Shown here: positions 55,463 through 64,000 of the stretch, piece after piece
Position numbering within the stretch: position 1 is the stretch's first letter
How the letters are laid out: each line of letters starts with the position of its first letter
NCBI GenBank assembly: GCA_030537615.1
Contig: JAUNVP010000011.1
Span: 1-64,000 of the forward strand
Length of the DNA: 64,000 nt
Source of the DNA: Actinomycetaceae bacterium
GTDB lineage: Bacteria > Actinomycetota > Actinomycetes > Actinomycetales > Actinomycetaceae
Reading direction: 5' to 3'
Program-made: the position numbers and the translations under genes
The notes under the pieces: generated by a model
Seen by the model: the letters and a program-made list of their open reading frames with translations, nothing else
Told to the model about the DNA's origin: nothing
Databases searched by the model: none

Positions 55463-58400
55463 TCATGACTGTGCGGATGCGGTGCGCGATGGGCGGTAGT
55501 CCACGATGTTGTCAAGGAATCGCTCAGTCCATTCGATAAGCGCCTCGTCCACAACCGCTGCTCCCCCAATCTTCGAGGTCGTCGGGGCGGGAACCAGGAG
55601 TGAACGCACCGCGGTCTTAATGATGCTGCCAGAATGGAGACGTTTGAGCCGCATGGTTTGAGCATCCCCCAGTTCGACCGGCGAAAAGCGAATGTACTTG
55701 CCCTGGGCAACGATCTCGCCAATTCCCAGTTCACGGGCCCGCTCTCGGAGCGCGGCAAGCGCGAAGAGGAGATCGATTTCCCGGGGAATTGGACCGTATC
55801 GATCGGACAGTTCGTCTCGAATATCGTCGGCATCCGCGGGAGTTTCTAGCGTGGCGATCTTGGCGTAAGTTTCTAACCGGAGTTGTTCACCCGCAATGTA
55901 ATCGGTTGGAATATGGGCGTCGATCGGTAGTTCAATGCGCATCTCTTCGCGCGGTTTCTCACCTTCCCCGCGGAAGTTTGTCACGGCATCGGCCACCATC
56001 CGCACATAGAGATCGAAGCCGACTCCGGCGATATGTCCGGATTGTTCACCGCCGAGCAGGTTTCCCGCCCCGCGGATTTCCAGATCCTTTTGCGCAACGG
56101 CGATACCGGAGCCGAGATCGGTATTCGTCGCAATCGTTGTCAGTCGTTCGTGTGCGGTTTCGGTCAGTGGCTGATCAGCAGGATAGAGGAAGTACGCGTA
56201 CCCGCGTTCTCGACCGCGTCCAACTCGGCCACGCAACTGGTGAAGCTGCGCCAATCCCATGGCATCTGCTCGGTCGACGATGAGGGTGTTGGCATTCGCG
56301 ATATCAAGCCCTGTTTCAACAATGGTGGTGCAGACCAGAACGTCAAACTCTCGATTCCAGAAATCAACGATCACCTGTTCGAGTTCGTTTTCGCTCAGTT
56401 TTCCGTGGGCAACTCGCACTCGCGCTTCCGGAACCAGATCATTCACTTTGGAAGCAACCTTGGCGATATCCTCGACGCGATTATGGACGTAGAACACCTG
56501 CCCGTCCCGCAAAAGTTCTCGTTTGATCGCCGCGCTCACCTGTTGGTCCGTGTATGCGCCAACAAATGTGAGGATCGGGTGGCGCTCTTCGGGAGGAGTT
56601 TGCAGAATCGACATTTCACGAATTCCCGTCACCGCCATCTCCAGAGTGCGGGGAATCGGCGTGGCCGACATAGATAGAACGTCGACATCCGTCCGCAGTT
56701 GTTTAAGCGTTTCTTTGTGTTCGACACCGAATCGCTGTTCCTCGTCAATGATGACGAGACCGAGATTCTTAAACCGCACTGTCCCCGTCAGCAACGAGTG
56801 AGTACCAATAACAATGTCGACCGTGCCCGCTTTAAGCCGTTCCTTGACATCTGCTGCCTCAGCCTTCGAAGAGAACCGAGACAGTGCCACGACGTCGACG
56901 GGGAATCCGGCATACCGTTGCGCGAACGTTTCCATGTGCTGTTGAACTAGTAACGTGGTCGGCACGAGAATCGCCACTTGTTTGCCGTCTTGCACGGCTT
57001 TGAATGCGGCGCGGACGGCAATTTCCGTCTTGCCGTAGCCAACGTCTCCGCACAGCAGTCGGTCCATCGGCACTGACCGCTCCATGTCGGCCTTCACCTC
57101 GTCAATGGTGACGAGTTGATCGGGCGTTTCAACGTAGGGGAACGCATCTTCCAGTTCGCGTTGCCACGGCGTGTCTGGGCTGTAGGCGTGTCCTTTGGTA
57201 GCTTGTCGCGCAGCGTAGAGACGAACAAGCTCCGCCGCGATCTCTCGCACCGCTTTGCGCGCTCGCGCCTTGGTTTTCGCCCACTCGGATCCGCCCATTT
57301 TAGACAGAGTTGGAGAATCAGAACCCGAATACTTCGATACCTGATCGAGTTGATCGGTTGGCACATAGAGCTTATCGCCGGGCTGCCCACGTCGCGTGGG
57401 AGCGTACTCGATGAGCAGATAATCTCGAGTGACTGCCTGTTTCCCCGTTCCCATGGTGCGCGAAACCATTTCTAAAAATCGTCCGATTCCATGGTGCTCG
57501 TGGACAACGAGATCGCCGGCAGAAAGGGTGAGCGGGTCGATTCCTTTGCGTCGGCGCGACGGCATCTTCCGCATATCGGCAGTGGTTGGACCACTGCGGC
57601 CGGTGAGATCCGATTCCGTAATAACGGCGAATCTTTCGGCCTCGAGGACGTATCCGGGGCCTGCTGGCGCGGCCACCACATCAATGACACCGGGAGTTGG
57701 TGGCTCAGTGATGGTTTCGCATACGCGGGCCGGGACATCGGCTTGGGAAAGAATACTCGTAATGCGCTTGGCCGGGCCGGGGCCATCGGTCGTGACAGCC
57801 ACTGTCCATCCATCAGCTTGTAGCTGAGTCAGATCCTTGACGGCCTCGTCGATTTTGCCGCGGTACGGCCGCACGGCGCGAGCGCCGATTTGCATGAGAG
57901 TCGGGCTGACAATGACCGGCGCATTCGTCGCTATCGTTTCGCTCGTAGCGGTAGCGAGTTCGGTGGGTGGCAGGGCTGTCAGATGTGACCAGCCCATCAA
58001 CCGCTGAGCGGCATCGTCCCGCATCTGCGCCAGCGTTTTGAAAGAGGCCGCTCCAGCTTGCAGGGGAATCTCCGCGCCTCCCGCCGCTGCCGACCACGCG
58101 GCAGCGAGAAACTCCTCGGTCGTTGCCACGAGATCATCACAGCGCGATTCACACCGCTCCGGATCCACGAGTACAACGGCTGCGTGCGGATCAACCAGGT
58201 CAAGAATCGAATCCATTCGATCAACGAGTACCGGACTGAGAGATTCCATCCCCTCAACCGGGATTCCCTGGGAGATAAGTTCGAGCATCTGCGCCGCTCC
58301 GGGCAAGCGTCCCACCAGGTGAGCGGCTTTAGCGCGCACGCTGTCATTGAGTAGAAGTTCGCGAGCGGCCGGAGCCCACAATCCGTCCTCAGCAGGCCCC

Positions 58401-59065
58401 ACCGTCCGTTGATCCGAGATCGAGAAGTAGCGAATGTCGTCGACCTCGTCGCCGAATAATTCAATGCGTACCGGGTGCGGGTCGATGGGCGCAAACACGT
58501 CGAGTATGCCGCCGCGCACCGCAATCTGACCGCGACGCTGAACAATGTCCGTCCGCTCGTAACCGAGTTCAGTCAGACGTGAAATGAGGTGATCGAGCGC
58601 AACGATATTCCCCACCCGCAACCGCAGTGGTTCCAGATCGCCAAGTCCGCCAATTATTGGCTGGAGGAAGGCCCTCAGCGGGACAACGAGAGTACGGATT
58701 TCGCCGGTCCGCGTATGAGCTCCCCCTTCGGGGTGCCGCAATCGCCGCATAACAGCGACTCGTCGAGCCATTGTGTCGCGTTGAGGGGATAGCCGTTCGT
58801 GCGGCAAGGTTTCCCACGACGGGAGAACCTCGACACCGTCGCTATAACAACGGAGCGCGTGCGCCAGTGACTCGGCATCGCGTCCGGTCGGGGTGACGAT
58901 GACAAGAGGGCGCGCCTTGTCCTGTGCCTGAGCGAGTCCAAGCAGTGGTGCTCGCACTCCCTGCGGAGCGACAATGGTTGCATTGAGGCCCTCATTAAGG
59001 GCGAATGATGCGGCCTCAGCGGCCTCATCATTGCGCAAAATATCGAGCAATCCGGAAAGAATCAT
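55463..59065 (-). CDS. mfd: Transcription-repair coupling factor Mfd
   Basis: A 1200-residue ATP-dependent translocase that removes stalled RNA polymerase and recruits UvrA. Order: UvrB-like N-terminal module (to about 350), RNA-polymerase-interacting domain around VHEHHGIGRFLEMVSR (about 515-530), RecG-like helicase with Walker A GDVGYGKTEIAVRAA (about 668-682), DEEQ box IIDEEQRFGVEHKE (about 770-783), motif VI LRGRVGRGRERGYAY (about 942-956), and a C-terminal TRCF domain (TYAKIATLETPADADDIRDE). No Shine-Dalgarno; TAAGGT sits six bases before the ATG. pth lies 9 bp upstream. Confidence 0.96.
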   Translation of the reverse strand: MILSGLLDILRNDEAAEAASFALNEGLNATIVAPQGVRAPLLGLAQAQDKARPLVIVTPTGRDAESLAHALRCYSDGVEVLPSWETLPHERLSPQRDTMARRVAVMRRLRHPEGGAHTRTGEIRTLVVPLRAFLQPIIGGLGDLEPLRLRVGNIVALDHLISRLTELGYERTDIVQRRGQIAVRGGILDVFAPIDPHPVRIELFGDEVDDIRYFSISDQRTVGPAEDGLWAPAARELLLNDSVRAKAAHLVGRLPGAAQMLELISQGIPVEGMESLSPVLVDRMDSILDLVDPHAAVVLVDPERCESRCDDLVATTEEFLAAAWSAAAGGAEIPLQAGAASFKTLAQMRDDAAQRLMGWSHLTALPPTELATATSETIATNAPVIVSPTLMQIGARAVRPYRGKIDEAVKDLTQLQADGWTVAVTTDGPGPAKRITSILSQADVPARVCETITEPPTPGVIDVVAAPAGPGYVLEAERFAVITESDLTGRSGPTTADMRKMPSRRRKGIDPLTLSAGDLVVHEHHGIGRFLEMVSRTMGTGKQAVTRDYLLIEYAPTRRGQPGDKLYVPTDQLDQVSKYSGSDSPTLSKMGGSEWAKTKARARKAVREIAAELVRLYAARQATKGHAYSPDTPWQRELEDAFPYVETPDQLVTIDEVKADMERSVPMDRLLCGDVGYGKTEIAVRAAFKAVQDGKQVAILVPTTLLVQQHMETFAQRYAGFPVDVVALSRFSSKAEAADVKERLKAGTVDIVIGTHSLLTGTVRFKNLGLVIIDEEQRFGVEHKETLKQLRTDVDVLSMSATPIPRTLEMAVTGIREMSILQTPPEERHPILTFVGAYTDQQVSAAIKRELLRDGQVFYVHNRVEDIAKVASKVNDLVPEARVRVAHGKLSENELEQVIVDFWNREFDVLVCTTIVETGLDIANANTLIVDRADAMGLAQLHQLRGRVGRGRERGYAYFLYPADQPLTETAHERLTTIATNTDLGSGIAVAQKDLEIRGAGNLLGGEQSGHIAGVGFDLYVRMVADAVTNFRGEGEKPREEMRIELPIDAHIPTDYIAGEQLRLETYAKIATLETPADADDIRDELSDRYGPIPREIDLLFALAALRERARELGIGEIVAQGKYIRFSPVELGDAQTMRLKRLHSGSIIKTAVRSLLVPAPTTSKIGGAAVVDEALIEWTERFLDNIVDYRPSRTASAQS

Positions 59066-59071
59066 GGCGAT

Positions 59072-59077
59072 ACCTTA
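59072..59077 (-). promoter_or_regulatory. Putative leaderless -10 element of mfd
   Basis: Minus strand TAAGGT followed by ATCGCC and ATG. It overlaps the last codons of pth, so mfd may be transcribed both with pth and on its own. Confidence 0.4.
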
Positions 59078-59674
59078 CTGCGCAGTATGGAGGCGCTGCT
59101 GGGCGTAGGAAAAGGATGTTGTGACGATCTCGGTGAGTGCGTCAGCCGCCTTCTGGATCGTCACTTCCCAATCGGCACGCGAGGATCGGGGGAAGTTTGA
59201 CAGTACAAAAGATACCGGATCTTGCCGTCCGGGAGGCCGTCCGATCCCCACTCGCAAACGAGCGTAATCACGCGTTCCTAGAGCTTGGGAAATAGACCTC
59301 AGACCATTGTGACCACCTTCTCCCCCACCGACTTTTAACCGCAAGGTATGTTCAGCGAGATCCAGTTCATCGTGAACCACGATGAGTCGCTCCGGGGTGG
59401 TCTTGTAAAAGGACATGAGAGCTCGTGTCGGCTGTCCGGAGACATTCATGTAGGACGTCAAGTACGCGAGGATCGCGACTGGACCTGGACGTCCGCCCTC
59501 CCCCACGCCGATTCTTGCCTGGGCAACGTACGCGCCACTGCGGTGACTGGAAAACTGAGCTCCTGCCTCGTCAGCCAAAGCGCTCACCACCATGCGACCG
59601 ACGTTATGTCGGTTATTTTCGTACTCAGCTCCAGGATTGCCAAGTCCAATGATGAGCCACGGCTGAGACGCCAC
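59075..59674 (-). CDS. pth: Peptidyl-tRNA hydrolase
   Basis: Recycles peptidyl-tRNA released from ribosomes. The 199-residue product has WLIIGLGNPGAEYENNRHNV (about 6-25, with the catalytic His), VVHDELDLAEHTLRLKVGGG (about 98-117) and GGHNGLRSISQALGTRDYAR. AGGAGG precedes the GTG/ATG region; start as given. It precedes mfd by 9 bp on the same strand. Confidence 0.95.
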   Translation of the reverse strand: MASQPWLIIGLGNPGAEYENNRHNVGRMVVSALADEAGAQFSSHRSGAYVAQARIGVGEGGRPGPVAILAYLTSYMNVSGQPTRALMSFYKTTPERLIVVHDELDLAEHTLRLKVGGGEGGHNGLRSISQALGTRDYARLRVGIGRPPGRQDPVSFVLSNFPRSSRADWEVTIQKAADALTEIVTTSFSYAQQRLHTAQ

Positions 59675-59739
59675 GTTTCCTCCTATGATTTTCGAGCGCT
59701 CTCAGTGTGTCACTTTCTGCACGACGACGGCAATTTCGC

Positions 59740-60963
59740 CTACTGTGCCGGGGCGGATGGCGAAGCGCGCAAAAAGTGCGGCTCGTTAAAACCGCTCTTA
59801 TCGAAAGCCTCAACGATAGCTTCCATGACGGTATCAACCGCATCGGTAGGAACGAGAGCAATGGATGAGCCACCGAATCCACCACCGGTCATTCGTGCTC
59901 CGTAGGCTCCGTTAGCCCGCGCCACTTCGACTGACGTATCGAGTTCCGGACAGGTCACCTCGTAGTCGTACCGCAATGATTCATGGGATTCATCCATCAG
60001 TTGTCCAAGTTCGCGTAGCGCATCGGCAGTAAGATCCGCGCGCTCCAGCACACGCACGAATGCGAGTGTTCGATGAATCTCCCTCGTCACGTGGCGCACC
60101 CGTTTCGTCTCTTCTTCCGTTAGTTTCGACCAATCGACATCATCGGAAAGCTCGACGAGTAGTGAGACACCGAGTGCGCGTGCCGCAGACTCGCACGCAT
60201 TCCTCCGGCGAGCATACTGACCGTCAGCGAGAGCGTGCGGCGCGCGCGTGTCAGTGACAAGGAGTTCGGTATCAACCGCTGCGAGATCAAACGGAATGTG
60301 CTGCACTGACTGATCTCGACAATCTAGCAAAATGACGTGCCCTTCTACGCACCGAAGTGACGCCGCTTGGTCCATACCGCCAGTCGGGGCGCCAGCGATT
60401 TCGTTTTCAGCCTGCACGCACGCACTAACGAGGCGGGCCCTCCCCTCGTCGGAATCGAGGAGTCGGGCTCCATCTGCCCCCATCGGCACAAGGGAATCCC
60501 ACGCGGCCGCAACAGCACACTCAAGAGCTGCCGACGATGACAACCCCGCGCCAAAAGGAACGCACGAATCGATGGCAATATCGAGGCCGGGAAGAGGTCC
60601 GTGACCGGCTTGTTCGAGAGCCCACGCCACGCCGACGACGTACGCGGGCCAACCGTCGACCGGATTATTCGAATCGTGCGTGTCGATATCGTCGAGATTC
60701 ACCTCTCGCACCCCGGATTCTTGGGCGGATACCAGACGGACAATACGATCTCCGCGTTGACGTACAGCAGCAAAAGTCCGGTGCGGAAGAGCCATCGGTA
60801 GCGCGAAACCCCCGTTGTAATCGGTGTGTTCCCCAATGACATTCACGCGTCCCGGTGCCGAATGAATTGCTGTCGGCTGCGCGGCGAAATACTGTTCGAA
60901 AAGTGCTCGTACTCGCGTTGCGCCTTCGTCCATCGTCCAGGCATCGTTCACGATAACTGCCAT
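59740..60963 (-). CDS. galK: Galactokinase
   Basis: Phosphorylates galactose at C1, first step of the Leloir pathway. The 407-residue GHMP kinase has APGRVNVIGEHTDYNGGFAL (about 39-58), the ATP loop VPFGAGLSSSAALECAVAA (about 133-151) and AYGARMTGGGFGGSSIALV (about 363-381). The start has AAGGAA upstream. No galT or galE is in the window. The C-terminal tail is Ala/Pro rich. Confidence 0.95.
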   Translation of the reverse strand: MAVIVNDAWTMDEGATRVRALFEQYFAAQPTAIHSAPGRVNVIGEHTDYNGGFALPMALPHRTFAAVRQRGDRIVRLVSAQESGVREVNLDDIDTHDSNNPVDGWPAYVVGVAWALEQAGHGPLPGLDIAIDSCVPFGAGLSSSAALECAVAAAWDSLVPMGADGARLLDSDEGRARLVSACVQAENEIAGAPTGGMDQAASLRCVEGHVILLDCRDQSVQHIPFDLAAVDTELLVTDTRAPHALADGQYARRRNACESAARALGVSLLVELSDDVDWSKLTEEETKRVRHVTREIHRTLAFVRVLERADLTADALRELGQLMDESHESLRYDYEVTCPELDTSVEVARANGAYGARMTGGGFGGSSIALVPTDAVDTVMEAIVEAFDKSGFNEPHFLRASPSAPAQ

Positions 60964-61127
60964 AGTTATTCCTTACGTCGTGTTGGTATCCGCGTCTCCT
61001 AGCTTACGCCGGTGCGTGGGAAACTTTCCGGTACTTTTGACGCGCTTGCCGAAGCAATTGCCGGCAACCACAATGTATGCGGTATAGAATCCTTGCGATC
61101 ACCTGTCAATTGAGGAAGACTCACACT

Positions 61128-61676
61128 ATGCATCTGCCACCAGTGAACGAGGACGAAGAATTAATCGGCCTTGTCATTGCGGTACCCGAACCCTGGATGT
61201 CCGAATTGACGACTAGGCGGGTCGAATTCGGAGATGAACACGGGAATCAGACACCGGCGCACATTACTCTTCTGCCGCCCACCCCGATCAAGAAAAATCA
61301 GCGAGCAGAAGTGTTCGAGCATCTTCAATCTGTCGCGTCTTCATGTTGTCCGTTCAAGATTGAGCTTCGGGGAACCGGATCATTTCGTCCGGTTTCACCT
61401 GTCGTCTACATCGATGTTGAAGCCGGTCGCCACAACCTCATCGAACTCGAAAGTGAGATCCGCACCGGAGTCCTCGATGTTCCGGTACGTTTTGAATTCC
61501 ACCCGCACGTCACCATTGCTCAGCAGGTTCCCGATCAGACTCTCGACTCCGCGGAGACCGCATGTGCCGACTTCCATGCCCAGTGGACGGTGCAGGGATT
61601 CCGTCTCGATCGAGTGACCCCGGACGGTTCCTATGTGTCGCAAGCACTGTTTAATTTCACCGCCCCCACGGCGTAA
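61128..61676 (+). CDS. 2'-5' RNA ligase-like protein (2H phosphoesterase superfamily)
   Basis: A 182-residue protein with both HxT motifs (AHITLLPP about 46-53, HVTIAQQ about 126-132) separated by about 75 residues, and IAVPEPWMSELT at the start. This is the second 2H protein of the window, more distant from ThpR; substrates are unknown. The frame opens at 61077, but ATG 61128 is preferred (GAGGAAG upstream). It is divergent from galK. Confidence 0.85.
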   Translation: MHLPPVNEDEELIGLVIAVPEPWMSELTTRRVEFGDEHGNQTPAHITLLPPTPIKKNQRAEVFEHLQSVASSCCPFKIELRGTGSFRPVSPVVYIDVEAGRHNLIELESEIRTGVLDVPVRFEFHPHVTIAQQVPDQTLDSAETACADFHAQWTVQGFRLDRVTPDGSYVSQALFNFTAPTA

Positions 61677-61743
61677 TGAACCATCCAGCGTGAATTTCCT
61701 TTCGAATCTCTAGATTCAACACGCCATATTGAAGCATTTGCGA

Positions 61744-61749
61744 TAGGTT
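61744..61749 (+). promoter_or_regulatory. Putative leaderless -10 element of the YihY/BrkB gene
   Basis: TAGGTT followed by CGGAAC and ATG 61756; no Shine-Dalgarno. Confidence 0.45.
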
Positions 61750-61755
61750 CGGAAC

Positions 61756-63063
61756 ATGTCTCATGAATCCCCTCTCGCAGAAGGACCGCAAACCACTCGC
61801 CCGGCATCATCGATCGATACCGAACCAGCATCCGATGCTTTTGATCCTCGAGCCGCAGTGGCTCCTCCCCTGTACGGCCCATCATTTAAAGAGGCGTTGG
61901 GCGCAGAAGGAATCGGCGCTAAAGTGACAACGCTACTCGAATGGTGGCAGTACACTCGCGTTGGGCGCGGCCTCAAGCGCTATTCAACGAAGCGAGGGAA
62001 TCTCCTAGCCGGCGGTATCTCCTATGTCGCGCTCTTCTCGATTTCGGCTGCAATCGCCATTGGCTGGACGATATTCATGTTCGTCCTCGGTGGAAATGAG
62101 GAGCTTCGCCAGTCACTTATCGAAGCAATCAATAGTGCAATGCCGGGCCTCCTCAAGTCCGGTGACGGTACTGGACTCGTCGACCCGGATTCTTTGAAAC
62201 AAGACAGCCCGTTCACAATCACCGGACTCGTCTCCGTCGTCGTCCTCCTGTTTTCAGCGTCAAAGGTCATGGCTGCGCTGAAAATGTCTCTGTGGTCCAT
62301 GTTCGGGATTGTCCGTCTCCCCGACAATCCGGTAGTCATCAAGATCCGGGATTTCATCGGATTCATTGTCATTGCCCTCTCCGTGGTGGTGACAGCGGCA
62401 CTGGGCATTGTGACGAATACACTCGGCGGATGGTTCCTTGAACTGATCGGATTGACAGGCGGATTCGGGAAAACGCTACTTTCGCTCGGATCTCTCGTAA
62501 CCGCATTTGTCGTCGACACCATTGTCGTCGTGCTCCTCATCCGCTACGTCGCGGGAGTGCGCGCTCCGACCCGTGACCTGTGGGCCGGAGCGGCAATCGT
62601 GGGCGTCGGGTCCGCTATCTTGCGCTATCTTGGAACGAGTGCGGTTGGCGCGGTCGATGATCCGCTCCTCGCCGGTGGAGCCGCCATCGTTACTCTTATG
62701 CTGTGGATTAACCTCATAGCCCGCGTGGTGCTCATGGCGGCTGCGTGGATAGCTAATCCACCGTTCGCCACGGTGCCGAATTCCCCCCAGCACATTCATG
62801 GGCGAGCAACGCCGAATTACGTCACCATGAGCAACATGGATTCGCTGGCGTGGCCGCATCATACGATGACCGGAGATGTCGAACCAGATCCGTGGTTCGA
62901 TCCCGAGGGCGAAGAAGTCATCCTCGATTCCGCACAGTGGAACTCACGTGAGGGACGTCGTTTACGGCATAAAATCGATAGTCTTGATCAGCAAGCTGAC
63001 GAATATCGCAGACAACTGTGGTCACTGGGCACGACCCAAAAGATCGGTGACCGTGACTCGTAA
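61756..63063 (+). CDS. YihY/BrkB-family membrane protein
   Basis: A 435-residue protein with a hydrophilic N-terminus (about 1-70), a YihY-type core of six helices from about 75 to 330 (YSTKRGNLLAGGISYVALFS is the conserved entry motif; PTRDLWAGAAIVGVGSAIL is also typical), and a soluble 90-residue C-terminus ending in a coiled stretch (RHKIDSLDQQADEYRRQLWS). The family was once misnamed RNase BN. Function unknown, possibly lipid or solute related. Confidence 0.9.
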   Translation: MSHESPLAEGPQTTRPASSIDTEPASDAFDPRAAVAPPLYGPSFKEALGAEGIGAKVTTLLEWWQYTRVGRGLKRYSTKRGNLLAGGISYVALFSISAAIAIGWTIFMFVLGGNEELRQSLIEAINSAMPGLLKSGDGTGLVDPDSLKQDSPFTITGLVSVVVLLFSASKVMAALKMSLWSMFGIVRLPDNPVVIKIRDFIGFIVIALSVVVTAALGIVTNTLGGWFLELIGLTGGFGKTLLSLGSLVTAFVVDTIVVVLLIRYVAGVRAPTRDLWAGAAIVGVGSAILRYLGTSAVGAVDDPLLAGGAAIVTLMLWINLIARVVLMAAAWIANPPFATVPNSPQHIHGRATPNYVTMSNMDSLAWPHHTMTGDVEPDPWFDPEGEEVILDSAQWNSREGRRLRHKIDSLDQQADEYRRQLWSLGTTQKIGDRDS

Positions 63064-63073
63064 ATGAAACACC

Positions 63074-63105
63074 CATCGGCCCGCGTCATTTGACGCGGGC
63101 CGATG
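63074..63105. terminator. Bidirectional terminator between the YihY/BrkB gene and xth
   Basis: Perfect 15-bp arms (CATCGGCCCGCGTCA and complement) around TT, 10 bp after the rightward stop and 2 bp before the leftward stop. Confidence 0.85.
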
Positions 63106-63107
63106 TC

Positions 63108-63926
63108 TTAAGCGTAGGCGATTCGAAGCGGAGCGTGATCTGAGAACCGGGAGGCATAATCGACCGCGCGGTCGACCACGACCTCTGATGCCGTGGCCGC
63201 GAGGCCGGGAGTGGCCAACTGGTAGTCGATCCTCCAACCGGCGTTGTTATCGAAAGCTTTTCCGCGCCACGACCACCAGGTGTAGGGGCCCTGCTCATCG
63301 CCCGACAGATCACGGGTGACATCTCGCCACCCCTGTGCCAACCAGGCATCGACATAGGCGATCTCCTCGTCGAGAACACCCGCCGTCTTGTTATGGTTTC
63401 CCTTCCAATTCTTGATATCCCGTTCGGTGTGAACGATATTGAGATCACCGCATACGATAACGTCGCGGCCACTGCCGATGAGCGCCTCCATCCGCTCGGT
63501 GACAAGTTCTAAATGCGCGTATTTTTGATCCATCTTTTCCGTGCCCACTTGCCCGGAATGAAGATAGGCCGAAACTACTGTCACCGTCCGATTACCGTCG
63601 ATGACATCGACTTCAAGCCAACGGCCAGTATCGACCGGCACGGGTTCTCCGTCCGTATGAGCCCCGAAGCGCGCAGTGTCGGAGCTGATCTTCACGGGGC
63701 TGTCTTTGCGGACCGCAACGGCAACCCCGGCGCGGCCTTTAATCTCACAGGGGAAATTGACAACATCCCACAGCTCACCCAAGTGTTCGAAAGTGATAGC
63801 ATCGGAGGCTCGCACCTCTTGCAAGGCAATAATGTCCGGTTGGGTGCGGGCTAATGCGTCGGCCATTCCCCGCCTCATGGCGGCACGAATTCCATTGACG
63901 TTGATAGTGCTCAGTGAAAAACTCAT
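63108..63926 (-). CDS. xth: Exodeoxyribonuclease III family protein
   Basis: A 272-residue EEP-fold AP endonuclease/3'-exonuclease. It has the N-terminal STINVNGIRAAMRRGMADAL, metal glutamate in IIALQEVRAS (about 34-43), VIVCGDLNIVHTERDIKNWK (about 150-169), WWSWRGKAFDNNAGWRIDYQ (about 217-236) and SDHAPLRIAYA at the end. No Shine-Dalgarno; CATACT stands six bases before the ATG. It follows the probable folD end by 27 bp. Confidence 0.94.
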   Translation of the reverse strand: MSFSLSTINVNGIRAAMRRGMADALARTQPDIIALQEVRASDAITFEHLGELWDVVNFPCEIKGRAGVAVAVRKDSPVKISSDTARFGAHTDGEPVPVDTGRWLEVDVIDGNRTVTVVSAYLHSGQVGTEKMDQKYAHLELVTERMEALIGSGRDVIVCGDLNIVHTERDIKNWKGNHNKTAGVLDEEIAYVDAWLAQGWRDVTRDLSGDEQGPYTWWSWRGKAFDNNAGWRIDYQLATPGLAATASEVVVDRAVDYASRFSDHAPLRIAYA

Positions 63927-63932
63927 GCCGCC

Positions 63933-63938
63933 AGTATG
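63933..63938 (-). promoter_or_regulatory. Putative leaderless -10 element of xth
   Basis: Minus strand CATACT followed by GGCGGC and ATG; same hexamer and spacing as the PH-like gene. Confidence 0.4.
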
Positions 63939-63953
63939 GCAGATGGACTGGGG

Positions 63954-64000
63954 CTACTTCACCCGGGCTTGGCGTTCAGCGGCTTCCACAACGTTGGCCA
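63954..64000 (-). CDS. C-terminal end of a leftward gene, probably folD
   Basis: Only the last 14 codons and the stop are present (ANVVEAAERQARVK). The tail resembles the end of actinobacterial methylenetetrahydrofolate dehydrogenase/cyclohydrolase FolD (MLxxNVVEAAER). A tail alone cannot prove identity; start lies outside the window. Confidence 0.45.
   Translation of the reverse strand, partial: ANVVEAAERQARVK

Overview
The window looks like a chromosomal segment of a moderately high-GC actinobacterium, probably of the Actinomycetaceae or a close relative. Supporting signs are the ClpS/DUF2017/MurI cluster, DUF3039, DUF501 and DUF885 genes, a 7Fe ferredoxin next to DapC, a SurA-like lipoprotein between eno and mfd, frequent GTG/TTG starts, and many genes that lack a Shine-Dalgarno but carry a -10-like hexamer exactly 6-7 nt before the start codon. 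The genus cannot be fixed from sequence reading alone. Most of the window is ordinary housekeeping DNA; no prophage, insertion sequence, CRISPR array or rRNA was seen.

Layout. 0-5.2 kb: 5' end of a UvrD-type helicase, nudC, rph-rdgB, then a leftward clpS-DUF2017-murI-MBL hydrolase cluster. 5.2-13.2 kb: pncB, an SMR exporter, a DEAD/DEAH helicase coupled to a DUF3039 protein, nagB, HU, a DUF885 zinc-peptidase-like protein coupled to a Maf pyrophosphatase. 13.2-19.4 kb: citrate synthase, dapC-fdxA, an orphan SH3-like protein, typA, a PH-like membrane protein. 19.5-25.6 kb: a complete peptide-type ABC importer (two permeases, a fused double ATPase, a lipoprotein binding protein). 25.6-28.15 kb: a visibly AT-richer accessory patch with an unrecognised 448-residue protein converging on a TacA/TacT-type toxin-antitoxin pair. 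28.1-33.1 kb: SRPBCC protein, thpR, the AmmeMemoRadiSam genes (fused B-A protein plus radical SAM enzyme), ychF. 33.1-39.5 kb: a small 20-bp-periodic intergenic repeat array, a membrane-anchored esterase, rmuC, and a giant 1159-residue membrane protein built of three repeated exported domains. 39.5-49.4 kb: ispH, xseAB, a PfkB sugar kinase, uppS, a hemolysin III protein, greA with an attenuator-like leader, an AI-2E-family transporter, msrA, an FKBP isomerase, a Bax1-I protein. 49.5-64 kb: an unusual short tRNA with anticodon UAA, nhaA, ppx-DUF501-ftsB-like, eno, a SurA-like lipoprotein, mfd-pth, galK, a second 2H phosphoesterase, a YihY/BrkB protein, xth and the 3' end of a probable folD.

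The best candidates for something undescribed are: the 1159-residue triplicated membrane protein; the 448-residue unknown with its convergent toxin-antitoxin module; the 20-bp-period intergenic repeats found at two loci; the short-variable-loop tRNA(UAA); and the operator-like dyads in front of the hemolysin III gene, hup and the ABC binding protein. The AmmeMemoRadiSam genes are a recognised but functionally unsolved system. No clear-cut new multi-gene system is evident. All positions of domains and motifs were read by eye and are approximate.
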